Notes: generated from the letters alone by a model not told the origin. A stretch of DNA of 64,000 nt from BOG-908 sp964242115 (GCA_964242115.1 CAXSZX010000014.1:1-64000), one strand, 5' to 3'. Counted from the stretch's first letter, positions 1 to 8,494 are shown. Translations and numbers: made by a program.

Positions 1-2
1 GG

Positions 3-197
3 AAACTGCACCGCACAAGCGCCGGCATCGAAATCGAGCAAGTGATGGCGGACGATGCCGATGAGGGCCGGTCCGCGCGTGTCGAGTTCGAGCGCGGCGA
101 GCCGGTCCGCATGACGTTGCAAACGGTGGTGGAGTTCTCGATAGGTCCGCTCGTAATGGTGAGTAGCCGGTTTCGGCCGTGGAAGCGGCCTAGATGA
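3..197 (+). CDS. Partial hypothetical protein, 3' end only
   Basis: An open frame enters from the left edge and ends at a TGA that overlaps the next start as ATGA, so the two genes look translationally coupled. The 64 visible residues have alternating charged and hydrophobic stretches and a basic C-terminus, with no domain I recognise. The 4-nt overlap with a trypsin-like protease gene is the main reason for calling it. Its N-terminus lies outside the window, so its role cannot be judged. It could be a partner of the protease. Confidence 0.45.
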   Translation, partial: KLHRTSAGIEIEQVMADDADEGRSARVEFERGEPVRMTLQTVVEFSIGPLVMVSSRFRPWKRPR

Positions 198-1092
198 TTT
201 TTGATCGGTTCGAGGGTGTTCTGTTTGATGAGTCGGTCGTCGCCGTGTCGGGGCTGGTTCACTCAGGGGAAGGCCCAATGGACTTTCTGGGTTCTGGCTT
301 CATCATTGGACCAGGTCTAGCCGTAACAGCTAGACACGTAATAGAGGGTTTTATCTCGATCCACTATGGCGAAGTCCTGACGATCCCTCATGGCTACCTG
401 ATGTATCCGGAAAAGGGACGTTTCCGCCTTTGCGTTTGGCAGGGTAAAGAAAACGAGCTTCTGAGATACCCGTTCGTTGTCGATATGGTAAGCTTGTCAG
501 AGTTTTCGGATTTTGCTGTCCTTCGTCTTGTACCATGTTTCAATATGAAAGATTACATCTGGCGACCATACCCGCTTCACGCACTCCCTATGGCGGTTGG
601 TTCTCGTACAACCGCGTACGGCTACGAAGTGCGGTGCAAACGAGTTCCGATGGCGTTGAGGAGTATCACCATACCCGAAACTACTCGGTGGGAGTTATTA
701 AAACACAGCACGAACTTCGGAGAGATACTAGTTTGCTTCCGTTTCCTTGTTTCGAGACCGACGCACGCTACGACGGAGGCATGAGCGGAGGACCCGTATT
801 CAGCGACTCTCGTCATGTGACAGGCATGATTACATCCAGCCTTAAACTTCCAGAGTCGAGCGATACCGGCACGCCGGAGTATTATTCGCATGCGGCCGCC
901 ATTTGGCCTCTTCTTGCAAGCTCGATCGAACTACGTCACCCAAGCCGAATATTTCCGACGGTGTTTTCTATCCAAGCACTGTGCCGCATGAAAGTGGTCA
1001 CGATAGTCGGTTTCGAAGATTTTCACCTGACATATTCGCAGGCAGGCTTTGTCTCTGAAATCAGGTACATCCGACCGAGCGCGACTACGTGA
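194..1092 (+). pseudogene. Trypsin-like (S1 family) serine protease, frameshifted
   Basis: The first frame (start 194, stop 784) carries the N-terminal half: a GSGFIIGPGLAVTARHV motif with the catalytic His at residue 48, and a SDFAVL motif with the catalytic Asp at about residue 107. The nucleophile motif GMSGGPVF is in a different frame (Ser codon at 784-786) that stays open to the stop at 1092. Together the frames give a full triad in the order expected for chymotrypsin-fold proteases, so the switch lies roughly between 640 and 690. A sequencing error, a true inactivating indel or a programmed shift would all fit. The start has a GGAAG upstream and overlaps the previous stop. Stand-alone proteases of this kind occur in bacterial conflict systems, but that role is inference. 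Confidence 0.65.
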
Positions 1093-1107
1093 AGCAACAA
1101 CACCCCT

Positions 1108-2319
1108 CTACGCAACACTCGTCGTCTTGCCACCCTTAATCGTGCGCAGGACGGGAGGTGAGTCAGACGACAATCCGGAGTCCCTGACGCGTTGGCTGAA
1201 GATTTTCAGAAGAGCATCGTCAAGTTCGGGCGATGGTGAGAACGGAACTTCCGCCCCGTTCAGCGCCGGAAACTGCAGTGTCACGTGGCCATCTCTATGC
1301 TCACGATAGTCGAAAATTGAGCCGTTGTTCTGTTTTCCGTAATAGACCCGGAATGACGTTTTCGTCTTTCGAAAGGCTATTTTCTGCACCTCGTTGAAAA
1401 GCGTCTCGTCCCTAACAAGGAAGAAAAGGCGGTGCTTTGCATAGTTGAGCGCCCGCAATTCTCCTTCGGAAGGAACGAAGCCCTCCGGTTCGGCCTCGGG
1501 GCCGGCGGTAACCTGGGCTGTCGCTACCACCGCAACAGCTTCCGTTTGCGGCGCCCGAACTACGTCTTTTGGAGCGTAACCGAAGCGCGCCAACGCTTCC
1601 TGTGCTACGAAAGCTTCCATAGCAGACTTGATCACCTCGCGATTGGCATCGACAAGCTTTTGAGTGATCTTCCCGATCTTGCTGCCAATCGAAGAACTAC
1701 TCAGGATGAAGCGGACGAACTCGTCAGAAGGTTCCGTCTTAAACTGCTTCATGATTGCGACAATGGACTCGAACAAGAGCTTGCGCTTTGCCTCCGCGCC
1801 CACGTCCTCGGGGTTGAACAGGCCGCTTCGGATCGCCGCAATGCCGCCGAGCGTGTTGTCGTCCACGCTCCCGTTAGCCGCGATCTCCGCGAAGTCGACA
1901 CGCAAGAATGCCGTCTCGTCCATCATGTTCGGCTTGTCGGAGTCCGCGTAGAACTCATACTTCAAGCCGTCCGTAAGAATGCCAAGCTTCACCGTTGGGC
2001 AAGCATTGAAGTAGCTACGAAGCTGGCCACGATCGTCCTTCATGACCGCTCCGCACCGCTTAGACTCAAGCGCAATGACGGGGTGCCCGAGGTGTAAGAT
2101 CGCGTAATCGACCTTGTTCTGGTATTTTTCCGAGAAGTCGGCGTGATGTTCGGGGGACACCTCGTCCGGGTTGCCCACGTCGTAGCCGAGGGCGGCCAGG
2201 AAGGGTTGGACAAGGGAGGCATTCGTTTTGGCCTCGTTGTCGATCCTAGGCGCGCGGCTAACTGCCTGACGGGCGTGGGCGATCACGCGTTGACGGAACT
2301 CTTCAAGCTCGGGTGACAT
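1108..2319 (-). CDS. Stand-alone HsdR N-terminal-like nuclease domain protein
   Basis: This 403-residue protein resembles the N-terminal nuclease region of type I restriction subunits. An early NEA-x-T motif is followed by KVDYAI (Asp71) and ALESKR (Glu85, Lys87), the D...ExK core of PD-(D/E)xK nucleases. No helicase follows, unlike true HsdR (about 1000 residues). The C-terminal 120 residues form a separate module of unknown function. The ATG at 2319 is preferred because the similarity begins there; the frame stays open to 2493. It converges on the protease gene 15 bp away. Such proteins are common in prophages and islands. A defensive or DNA-processing role is plausible but unproven. Confidence 0.6.
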   Translation of the reverse strand: MSPELEEFRQRVIAHARQAVSRAPRIDNEAKTNASLVQPFLAALGYDVGNPDEVSPEHHADFSEKYQNKVDYAILHLGHPVIALESKRCGAVMKDDRGQLRSYFNACPTVKLGILTDGLKYEFYADSDKPNMMDETAFLRVDFAEIAANGSVDDNTLGGIAAIRSGLFNPEDVGAEAKRKLLFESIVAIMKQFKTEPSDEFVRFILSSSSIGSKIGKITQKLVDANREVIKSAMEAFVAQEALARFGYAPKDVVRAPQTEAVAVVATAQVTAGPEAEPEGFVPSEGELRALNYAKHRLFFLVRDETLFNEVQKIAFRKTKTSFRVYYGKQNNGSIFDYREHRDGHVTLQFPALNGAEVPFSPSPELDDALLKIFSQRVRDSGLSSDSPPVLRTIKGGKTTSVA

Positions 2320-2581
2320 CGAACTGACTTTCGGAACGGTCTCGAAGCTGAGTTCGGACCTCAGATGGTGGGGTCTTACAAACGCGCGTTCGATCGTGCC
2401 GCAAAACAGGTCGGGTGGCCATCGAAATCTCGACCCAAGCTTACGCCAAGTTCGAGAGATTCGGCTGTCGCTTGAGCTAGCTGCAACTCTCACCGCATTG
2501 GAAGAGCGATAGCGGGGCGAGCCCCTAAGCCTACAGCTTTTCGGGTGGGCTTTCTTTCAAACCACTTTCGGGGCTCCGGAC

Positions 2582-2690
2582 ACGGACAGACGGACACACC
2601 CTAGGGTGTGTGTCCTGTCCGTCCGGCCGTCCGTAGCTTTGCCTTGGCGGACAAGTCCGGACTTGTCCGCCTCTTGTCCGTGTCTGTCCG
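2582..2690. promoter_or_regulatory. Palindrome-rich TGTCCG/CGGACA cluster, possible origin or operator
   Basis: This roughly 110-bp stretch lies just past the 3' end of the primase-helicase gene. It contains at least seven copies of TGTCCG or its complement CGGACA. One 18-bp perfect palindrome spans 2594-2611 (acacaccctagggtgtgt) and one 26-bp perfect palindrome spans 2646-2671, centred on ccgg. There is no T-tract, so a simple terminator is unlikely. Placement beside a Rep-type gene in a mobile element suggests a replication origin or protein-binding operator, which is inference. The same hexamer also occurs inside the primase gene. Confidence 0.45.
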
Positions 2691-2691
2691 C

Positions 2692-4752
2692 TCACCGGTC
2701 CGACCCCCAGAGACGATACACCCGCTCGCCAAGCTCCACGATGAGCCGCCGCTCCAGTAGCGTCTTCTTCGCCCGCCGGAACGCCTTGGAGCGGCTCTCC
2801 GGCTCCCCTGCCGCGGACACCCCATGCATCTCGCAGGCGGTCTGCCAGGCTGCCGTGAGCACGCTCGCAGACCCGCCGAACTGGGTGCCCGCGATGATCA
2901 GGTCGGCCGGCGCGGTCTGGACGTCGGGGCCGGCGTCCAGGATCAAGGTTTCCAGTAGCGCGAGGGCTGTCCGGACTTGTCCGGACAAACCGCGCTCCCG
3001 CCGGGCGGTGCCCGCCTCCACCTCAACCGCGAGCGCGGCCGAGATGTCGTCGCCGTCCTCGTCCTGCCCGATGACGGCCGACTCAATGGCGAAGGTCATC
3101 TCAACGCCCGCAGAAGGGCCGTTGCGGTTCTTTGTCAGCCGGGCGGACACGATGCCGCTCGCCTCGTCCCGCTCCAGCAAGATCACCACGTCCGCCGCGC
3201 CGTTCAGGCTGCTATGGCCGCGCGGCGTGTCGCCGGCTTTCGGGGTGTGGTGCACGAGGACGACGGCCGGCCCCGGCGCGCCGTTCTCGCCGGTGGCGAG
3301 CTGGCGGGCGAAGTGCACCACCCGGCCCATGTCGTCCGACTCGGACTCGCGAAGGCCGGGGTTCGCCGCGGCAAGCGTGTCGATCACCACCACCGCCGGC
3401 CGCCGCTCCCGGACATGGCGCAGAAGGTCCGCCGCTTGTCCGCCGGGCGTGAACAGGTCGGAGACGCCCTCCACGAGCACGAAGGCCGGCGCGTCGCTGT
3501 GCCGCTCGCCAAGCGCCTGCATGCGGCCTCGTAGCCCGTGCGCGTCCTCGGCGGCGACGTAGAGCACCTCGCCTTGCCGGGTCCGCCGGCCGAACGCGTA
3601 GCCGCCGCTCGCCACCGCCTGGCAGACAAGCGGGGTGAACGCGCTCTTGCCGGCGCCCGGTGCGCCGAGAACAATCGCGAGGTCGCCGCGCGCGATGAGT
3701 CCCTTGACCACGTAGCGGCGCGGCTGGCCGCTGCGACAATCGGGCTGGGGAACGAACCGGAGGCGCGAGCCGGACGCGGCAGACAAGTCGGTCTGTCCGG
3801 CCGTGTCCGCCGGCGGTAGCACCACCGGAAAGCCGTCGAACAACGCGCGCACGTCCGGCACCGCATGGCGCCCGTGGTCGCCGTCGTGCACCGCTGTCTC
3901 GTGGCCGCCGAGGACGTCCCTCACAAACTGGTCCCGGCTCTTGAAGCCGATTCCCCGGGGCTGCCAGTGCCGCTCCAGCACCCGAACAGCCATGTCGCCG
4001 GACAGGCCGATGCGCGCCATCTCTGCGCCGAGCCGGAAGCCGAGGTCGTGCCACATGCCGCCGCAAGCCGGTTCGGCAGCCTTGGCCACTCGGATCGCGC
4101 GCCGGACATTGGCGAAACCGTCCGGCTCTATGGCGTAGCTGGTGACAAGGCGGGTGCGGTCGCGTTCGGCGCGGGTGCCCACCTTCTCCGCCACGAAGGC
4201 GGGTAGCGGCTGGAGCGGTCCGTCCTCGACGATCCGGTAAGACACCCCGTCGATTGTCGACCCGGGCGCCACCGCATATCCGTCCGCCCCACGCAAATCC
4301 ACACCCGCGGCGAGTTTGCCGGCGCTTGTCCGGATGTCCTCGCCCGCGCAGTAGATGTGGCGCCCGCCGGACGGCGTCGAAATGACAAGCCCCGTCAACT
4401 CGCCGCCGAGGGCCAAATACGCGTTGATGCCGTCGCGCCCATCCTTGACGTCGAGGTCCACGATCACCGTCCGGCCGTCACGGGGCGACGCGCCGATGTT
4501 GTAAGGCAGCACGGCGCCAGTAAGAGCGCAGCTCCAGGCCCGTCGAATGGCTTCCGGGTCTGTGGTGGCGTCCAGGTGGCCGCGTGTTCCTGGCAACGGG
4601 GTTTTGGCGTTCTCCTGCAGCGGGAACACCGCAAGCCCCCGCGCGGCGAAGGCGAGCGCGTGGTCTAGCTTGCTCGGTTCGGATGCGGGCGCATCAGTGC
4701 GCGCGGCGCCGGGTGCGGCGTCGGTGGGTGAACTTGCTGCAGTGGCCAACAT
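2692..4752 (-). CDS. Prim-Pol domain primase fused to RepA-like AAA ATPase
   Basis: This 686-residue replication protein should prime and unwind the mobile element. The N-terminal bifunctional primase/polymerase domain (about 30-200) shows the metal-binding DLD pair (Asp99, Asp101) in VIVDLDVKDG and the STPSGGRHIY motif with His132. The C-terminal RecA-like helicase domain has Walker A GAPGAGKS at 363-370 and Walker B VVVIDT with Asp458, followed by an HHT motif and a sensor-like LLERD. Plasmid and phage-satellite replication proteins share this order. A CGGAG lies 9 nt before the ATG. An adjacent palindrome cluster may be its target. Confidence 0.85.
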   Translation of the reverse strand: MLATAASSPTDAAPGAARTDAPASEPSKLDHALAFAARGLAVFPLQENAKTPLPGTRGHLDATTDPEAIRRAWSCALTGAVLPYNIGASPRDGRTVIVDLDVKDGRDGINAYLALGGELTGLVISTPSGGRHIYCAGEDIRTSAGKLAAGVDLRGADGYAVAPGSTIDGVSYRIVEDGPLQPLPAFVAEKVGTRAERDRTRLVTSYAIEPDGFANVRRAIRVAKAAEPACGGMWHDLGFRLGAEMARIGLSGDMAVRVLERHWQPRGIGFKSRDQFVRDVLGGHETAVHDGDHGRHAVPDVRALFDGFPVVLPPADTAGQTDLSAASGSRLRFVPQPDCRSGQPRRYVVKGLIARGDLAIVLGAPGAGKSAFTPLVCQAVASGGYAFGRRTRQGEVLYVAAEDAHGLRGRMQALGERHSDAPAFVLVEGVSDLFTPGGQAADLLRHVRERRPAVVVIDTLAAANPGLRESESDDMGRVVHFARQLATGENGAPGPAVVLVHHTPKAGDTPRGHSSLNGAADVVILLERDEASGIVSARLTKNRNGPSAGVEMTFAIESAVIGQDEDGDDISAALAVEVEAGTARRERGLSGQVRTALALLETLILDAGPDVQTAPADLIIAGTQFGGSASVLTAAWQTACEMHGVSAAGEPESRSKAFRRAKKTLLERRLIVELGERVYRLWGSDR

Positions 4753-4832
4753 GTAGGCGGACTCCGAGTGCGGATATTGAACCCCGGCTCAACTCGGTTT
4801 ACTGTGCGTCCTGTCAGGGTCGCAGAGTAACC

Positions 4833-4858
4833 AGGCCGAGCGGGATACTGCTCGGCCT
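4833..4858. other. Hairpin with GGCCGAGC stem
   Basis: A 9-bp perfect stem (4833-4841 with 4850-4858) encloses an 8-nt loop in the gap between the primase start and the upstream gene end. Its stem shares GGCCGAGC with the hairpin at 5394-5418. Only a weak pyrimidine tract follows on the plus strand, where no gene ends, so its role is unclear. Confidence 0.35.
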
Positions 4859-4911
4859 TCTCTCTATCTTCTGACCCTCGAAATACCACGAACCCGGAAC
4901 GACTTTCTAGG

Positions 4912-5307
4912 CTAGGCGGCGCGGCACATCTCCGACCGTGGCCAGTGCAGTTCGAGGCGCAGGAGCCGCAGCAAGCCCGACATGTAGGCCGGCGTTACTG
5001 GACACCGGTTCGCCCGTAAGACGTCATAGAGGCAGACTTCCATCTCCTCCGCGCTCACCAGCCGCCAAGTCTGCTCCGCTTCCGTCCAGGCCCAGAATCC
5101 CCGGCCGGCGTGAAGCAGTTTTTGGCGCGAGTTCCGGACCCATGTCTCGCGCAAAATATGCCAGACTGTCGGCAAATTCGGAGGACCTTTACCGACGAGG
5201 TAGGTGGGATCATGCGAAAACATGGGTTCCGGGATGATCCGCACCGGTGGCGCTGCCGGTAGCGGCGGTGTTGCGGCCTTGCGGGCGCCCCTGCTTACGC
5301 CGGTCAC
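4912..5307 (-). CDS. Hypothetical protein, possibly D5/P4-primase N-terminus-like
   Basis: This 131-residue protein lies just upstream of the primase-helicase in the same direction. It starts with GTG preceded by a strong AGGAGG at 7 nt, which supports a real gene. The middle part (a GFWAW segment, a Trp, then a helical VSAEEMEVCLYDVL stretch) faintly recalls the start of D5/P4-type helicases, where a short beta region precedes a helix. That resemblance is by eye only. It may be a replication accessory factor by position. No catalytic motif is visible. Confidence 0.6.
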   Translation of the reverse strand: MTGVSRGARKAATPPLPAAPPVRIIPEPMFSHDPTYLVGKGPPNLPTVWHILRETWVRNSRQKLLHAGRGFWAWTEAEQTWRLVSAEEMEVCLYDVLRANRCPVTPAYMSGLLRLLRLELHWPRSEMCRAA

Positions 5308-5388
5308 TTGCTGTCCTCCTGGTCAAATTTTGGAAAGACACGCTCCGCCGCAACGCGCGACGCACTATCACGCCGGATAGGAGCATCG

Positions 5389-5418
5389 AAAAAGGCCGAG
5401 CGTATGGTTCGCTCGGCC
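5389..5418 (-). terminator. Rho-independent terminator after the prohead protease gene
   Basis: A 9-bp perfect stem (ggccgagcg at 5394-5402 with cgctcggcc at 5410-5418) and 7-nt loop are followed on the minus strand by five T residues (5393-5389). It lies about 90 bp past the stop of the prohead protease gene and would end that transcript. Confidence 0.65.
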
Positions 5419-5505
5419 CGATGCACCGCAACGCGCGAAAGGCGCGTACGCCAATCTCCGCAAGGCACCACCACAGGGGCAGCGCGCACCGCTCCAGTCT
5501 TCATC

Positions 5506-6420
5506 TTACAGGTTCCCCAGCCCGCCAATGCGCCCATGCGGCGCCACCAGCCGACCCGCGCGAATCACCCTTGCGGCTTTCGTGTTGGGTTGCTGGAGCG
5601 CGCCGACCGCCGCCGCGTGCGCCGCTGCACGGCGAGACTCCGCCTCGTACAGTGTGGGCGGGGTTTGCGGCGCCGGCTGCGCATTGCGGGAGATGACGGT
5701 CTGCGCGTACGAACGGCGTTCGGCGGCCGTCATGGTGTCCACCGGGTGCGGGAGCGTAGCGGCGAGCTGCGCGGCAGTCGGGAAGCCCTTCTTGGTCTGC
5801 TCCCACGCCTTCTCCATGCGTTCAGCTTTGGCCATCACCTCCGCCGCGCGCTTTATGCGTGCGTCTCGATCTGGGTTGCTGCGACTAAGGCCCCGTTGGG
5901 TGATGCGGGCTTGACTGTTCATGCCGACCCCGACCACCGATAACTCGTTGATCTCCCAAGTTAAGTAGGTCAGGATTTTCCCGTCCTTAGACCGCGAAGT
6001 CGTCAAGGGCGTGAACCCGACACTGACGGCATCGACCACCCCGCTCTTACACGCGGCGCAAACTCGGTCTGCAAACGGATCGTCGCCGGCCGGCGCGAAA
6101 ACGATCGTGCCTACGACTCCGCTGGGTGTCGCTCGAAGATAGGCCCGGCCGATCGGCAGCGCATCCGGCGCGGAGGAATTGTGGTTGAAGTAGACCGGCA
6201 CGTCTGCCGGGTTCGGCTGAAGGCCCATTGGCGAGACAATCTCTTTGGCGAAGTCGACCATGGGCGTACTCGCAAGCACCCGGACCTCACGGGGGCCAAG
6301 GGTGTTGTCGTAGCCAGGGGTCCCGGCCTTTGTGATACATCCGTCCATTCGGGCGCTGAACCCCGGGGCGGACTTCCAAACTGCAGGCTTGGCCTCGTCA
6401 TGTTCGCGGTCGGTCGGCAT
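5506..6420 (-). CDS. HK97-family prohead protease
   Basis: This 304-residue protein resembles the U35/HK97 gp4-type maturation protease, which cleaves scaffold and capsid N-termini during head assembly. The segment YFNHN carries the candidate catalytic His80. IGRAYL and the DPFADRV helix follow, and then DAVSVGFTP with candidate Ser133, then a WEINELSVVGVGMN strand typical of the family. The C-terminal 100 residues are helical and charged. The ATG at 6420 has GGGAGA upstream; the frame is open farther back, but family similarity begins after 6420. No capsid gene follows, which is odd for this family. Self-processing or action on a helper capsid is possible. Confidence 0.75.
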   Translation of the reverse strand: MPTDREHDEAKPAVWKSAPGFSARMDGCITKAGTPGYDNTLGPREVRVLASTPMVDFAKEIVSPMGLQPNPADVPVYFNHNSSAPDALPIGRAYLRATPSGVVGTIVFAPAGDDPFADRVCAACKSGVVDAVSVGFTPLTTSRSKDGKILTYLTWEINELSVVGVGMNSQARITQRGLSRSNPDRDARIKRAAEVMAKAERMEKAWEQTKKGFPTAAQLAATLPHPVDTMTAAERRSYAQTVISRNAQPAPQTPPTLYEAESRRAAAHAAAVGALQQPNTKAARVIRAGRLVAPHGRIGGLGNL

Positions 6421-6443
6421 GGTGATTTTCTCCCGATTTAGTT

Positions 6444-6755
6444 TCAGAGATAAGCAGTGACTTGCCCTGCTCCCGCAGACTGGAATCCAAGGGCTTCGGG
6501 CAGAAGCAGAGCCAACACAGTGCCAGGCCCGTATTGGGCGGCCGAAACGTATGGGGCTGCACTGCCTGTCAGGCCTGCCGGCAACGGAAGTAGCGGCGCC
6601 CGCGGCGAAAGCGAAATTGACCACCCCACACCGACCGTGAAGTTAACGGCGCCGACGTATCCGCCGTCTACGCCGTTACTCAGGTCGGCGTAGACCGCCT
6701 GTGGCCCGGCGGGACCGGTTGCCACGCCGACGGCTACCAGCACGGGGTTGGTCAT
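6444..6755 (-). CDS. Small hypothetical phage-type protein (103 aa)
   Basis: The frame starts at an ATG overlapping the preceding stop as ATGA, so it is read by coupling with the 66-residue gene upstream. The protein is rich in Gly, Ala, Val and Pro with beta-strand character and ends 23 nt before the prohead protease start. I do not recognise a family. Its place just ahead of the protease suggests a minor head component. Confidence 0.55.
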   Translation of the reverse strand: MTNPVLVAVGVATGPAGPQAVYADLSNGVDGGYVGAVNFTVGVGWSISLSPRAPLLPLPAGLTGSAAPYVSAAQYGPGTVLALLLPEALGFQSAGAGQVTAYL

Positions 6756-6952
6756 CGCGGACACTCTTCCAGAGCTTCGGCCAAATCGATTAGGCCGCTG
6801 CGCAGGTAGAGTGCTGCTTCCGCTCCTGAGACATTGATCAAGGCCCCGTTCCTTGGCCAGTCGCCACTGGCAAGTTGGAAGCCTGCTCTGACCACTACAC
6901 ACTCCAGCAAGGGAAGCGTCGCGACATGCGCAAGTATCTGTTGCGGGCTCAC
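6752..6952 (-). CDS. Small hypothetical protein (66 aa)
   Basis: This 66-residue gene is joined to both neighbours by ATGA overlaps, its start with the coiled-coil gene upstream and its stop with the 103-residue gene downstream. Such tight packing is typical of phage late operons and is the main evidence. It has a hydrophobic N-terminal helix (LAHVATLPLLECVVV) and an acidic C-terminal helix. No family recognised. Confidence 0.55.
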   Translation of the reverse strand: MSPQQILAHVATLPLLECVVVRAGFQLASGDWPRNGALINVSGAEAALYLRSGLIDLAEALEECPR

Positions 6953-7509
6953 GACTGGACCGCCCGGGCCGCTCTAGAGCGGGCCGCAGCTTGCTCAAAC
7001 TCAAACCAAACCGGCGCGAGCTGGATAAGGTTTGAGTTCATCGCGCCGAGATCGATCAAAAGGCTTGGCGGGTGCGGCAGCGCAGACGCCTCCGCGCTGA
7101 ACCCTTCTTCACGCAGCGCGATGATGGGTGCGTAGATACGTTCGAGATCATCCGCGAGGCTCTGCGCCTTGGCACAGACATGCTCAACGGCGCTGTCGTA
7201 GGCGGCGCACTGCTCCGCAATACGTCGCTGGTCCAGCTCGGCCCGTAACGCGGTGAGTCGGCGCTCCAAATCGGCCTTGATGCCGTCAAGCTGTTCGATC
7301 TCGATCCGGCAGTCGTCAATCTCAAGCTCGTAAGCTCGAACATCATCCTTCGTGCCGTCGAGCAGAACGGACGCGCGACGTTCCCAGGCGGCCGCTTGCT
7401 TTACCTTGAGCGCCTGCTGCTCGGCCTGCCGCTCGGCCAGCGCCTTCGTGTAGTCCTCCACCGTGCGCAGCTTGCGCCGCCCGAGCCAGGTTTGCCGAAA
7501 TCCCGCCAT
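6949..7509 (-). CDS. Coiled-coil protein in phage-type operon
   Basis: This 186-residue protein is largely helical: residues 15-130 show long heptad-like runs rich in Glu, Arg, Ala and Leu, interpretable as a coiled coil. The ATG at 7509 is preferred over the TTG at 7524 because a GGAG lies 9 nt before it. It overlaps the next gene by ATGA, forming a four-gene run that ends in the prohead protease. Position and coiled coil would suit a scaffold-like or head-assembly factor, but nothing in the sequence proves that. Confidence 0.6.
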   Translation of the reverse strand: MAGFRQTWLGRRKLRTVEDYTKALAERQAEQQALKVKQAAAWERRASVLLDGTKDDVRAYELEIDDCRIEIEQLDGIKADLERRLTALRAELDQRRIAEQCAAYDSAVEHVCAKAQSLADDLERIYAPIIALREEGFSAEASALPHPPSLLIDLGAMNSNLIQLAPVWFEFEQAAARSRAARAVQS

Positions 7510-7598
7510 GTATCCGCGCTCCAATCGTCTGAGAGCATTATCGGAGACGGATTAGGTGGTCGCAATAATGTGCAACGAATGTCGTTAGGATTGCAAAG

Positions 7599-7922
7599 TC
7601 AGTCGGGGTTCCGAAGATCGTATAGGCGCCGCCACTGTAGCGGCTCCCGGTCGTTCAGCGCGAGTACGTTCAGAAGCAGTTCAGCTTTCCTTGGAACGTC
7701 CAGAAACGCTCGCGGGCCTTTCTCCAAGTCACCGGCAAACCTCCGTGCCTCGGACGTTGCCGCCGGCCCGCCGTAGTAAGTGCGGAAGCCAAGCCTAATT
7801 TCCGCATTGCGGCGAAGGTCGCGGGCCTCGCGAGTGACGTAGCCTGCCCTGAATAGCTTGCTGACATCTCGGGCAGGCAGAGCAAACAGGAGGTCGCCAG
7901 CGCTTTGACTTAGATCAGTCAT
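7599..7922 (-). CDS. Hypothetical protein (107 aa)
   Basis: A charged, mostly helical 107-residue protein of unknown family, on the minus strand upstream of the coiled-coil gene. The ATG at 7922 is chosen because a GGGG element precedes it; two more in-frame ATGs lie within 30 nt upstream. It is divergent from the small gene at 8152, so 7923-8151 should hold both promoters. That gap is AT-rich compared with its surroundings. Confidence 0.5.
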   Translation of the reverse strand: MTDLSQSAGDLLFALPARDVSKLFRAGYVTREARDLRRNAEIRLGFRTYYGGPAATSEARRFAGDLEKGPRAFLDVPRKAELLLNVLALNDREPLQWRRLYDLRNPD

Positions 7923-8151
7923 TCGTAGCCCCATCGCTACCGTGTATAACATTCCGTTGTCGGAACTGTCTAATCTATTGTCTCGGACGGAACAAGGTGG
8001 CGGTAGATCGTTGCGGACTCGGAGTTTTGCACTTCAAGACTTAGCAGATATTTACTGTAACAAACTCAACTTATCGGTTGACGGAACCGCTTCCGAGGCT
8101 CACTTTCTCGTGAGCAGGCCGACGTGGCCGGCGGTCTAATAGGAGTTAAAC

Positions 8152-8430
8152 ATGAGCATCACTGGTCAAAAGGCACCGCGTCCTCCGGAGTTTGAGAAGC
8201 AGATTAGCGGTGCTTTGGAAGACTCAATCGTAGAGTTCTTGCACGTTTGGGAGCGCCAGCGGCACGCAGTCACTGAGGCAAACCTGAGGCGTGTGGGCGA
8301 CGCAATATACCGCATTGCCACTACCGAGCCTTTCGAGCGGCCAACACGTCGCGCTGCGAAGGTAGTCAAGCTGGTGCGGCCCCCGGCGGCGAGCCGTCGC
8401 CCAGAAGCACCGCTGCATGCGAGCTGTTAG
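8152..8430 (+). CDS. Small basic hypothetical protein (92 aa)
   Basis: This is the only clear plus-strand gene in the core of the mobile element. TAGGAG lies 7 nt before the ATG, a strong ribosome site. The protein has an amphipathic N-terminal helix (residues 15-60) and a basic C-terminal tail rich in Arg, Pro and Ala. Standing alone and opposite to the operons, it is placed like a regulator, but no helix-turn-helix is evident. It ends in a hairpin shared with the convergent terminase gene. Confidence 0.6.
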   Translation: MSITGQKAPRPPEFEKQISGALEDSIVEFLHVWERQRHAVTEANLRRVGDAIYRIATTEPFERPTRRAAKVVKLVRPPAASRRPEAPLHASC

Positions 8431-8436
8431 CCCCGC

Positions 8437-8472
8437 CCGTTACCGCCAGCTCGTTTGGGCCGGCGGTAACGG
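8437..8472. terminator. Hairpin between convergent genes, possible bidirectional terminator
   Basis: An 11-bp perfect stem (ccgttaccgcc at 8437-8447 with its complement at 8462-8472) and 14-nt loop fill the 64-bp gap between convergent genes. No long T-run follows on either strand, so termination would be weak or factor-assisted. Confidence 0.45.
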
Positions 8473-8494
8473 ATTCAAGTCGATATGCTTAGGT

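Noticed and set aside
2646..2671. The 26-bp palindrome as a transcription terminator for the primase gene
   Set aside because: No T-tract follows on the minus strand, and the surrounding hexamer repeats suggest protein binding instead.
5308..5943. Plus-strand frame of 211 codons
   Set aside because: It is antisense to the prohead protease and runs through its terminator.
7942..8139. Plus-strand 65-codon frame before the 92-residue gene
   Set aside because: It has no ribosome site and overlaps the likely divergent promoter region.
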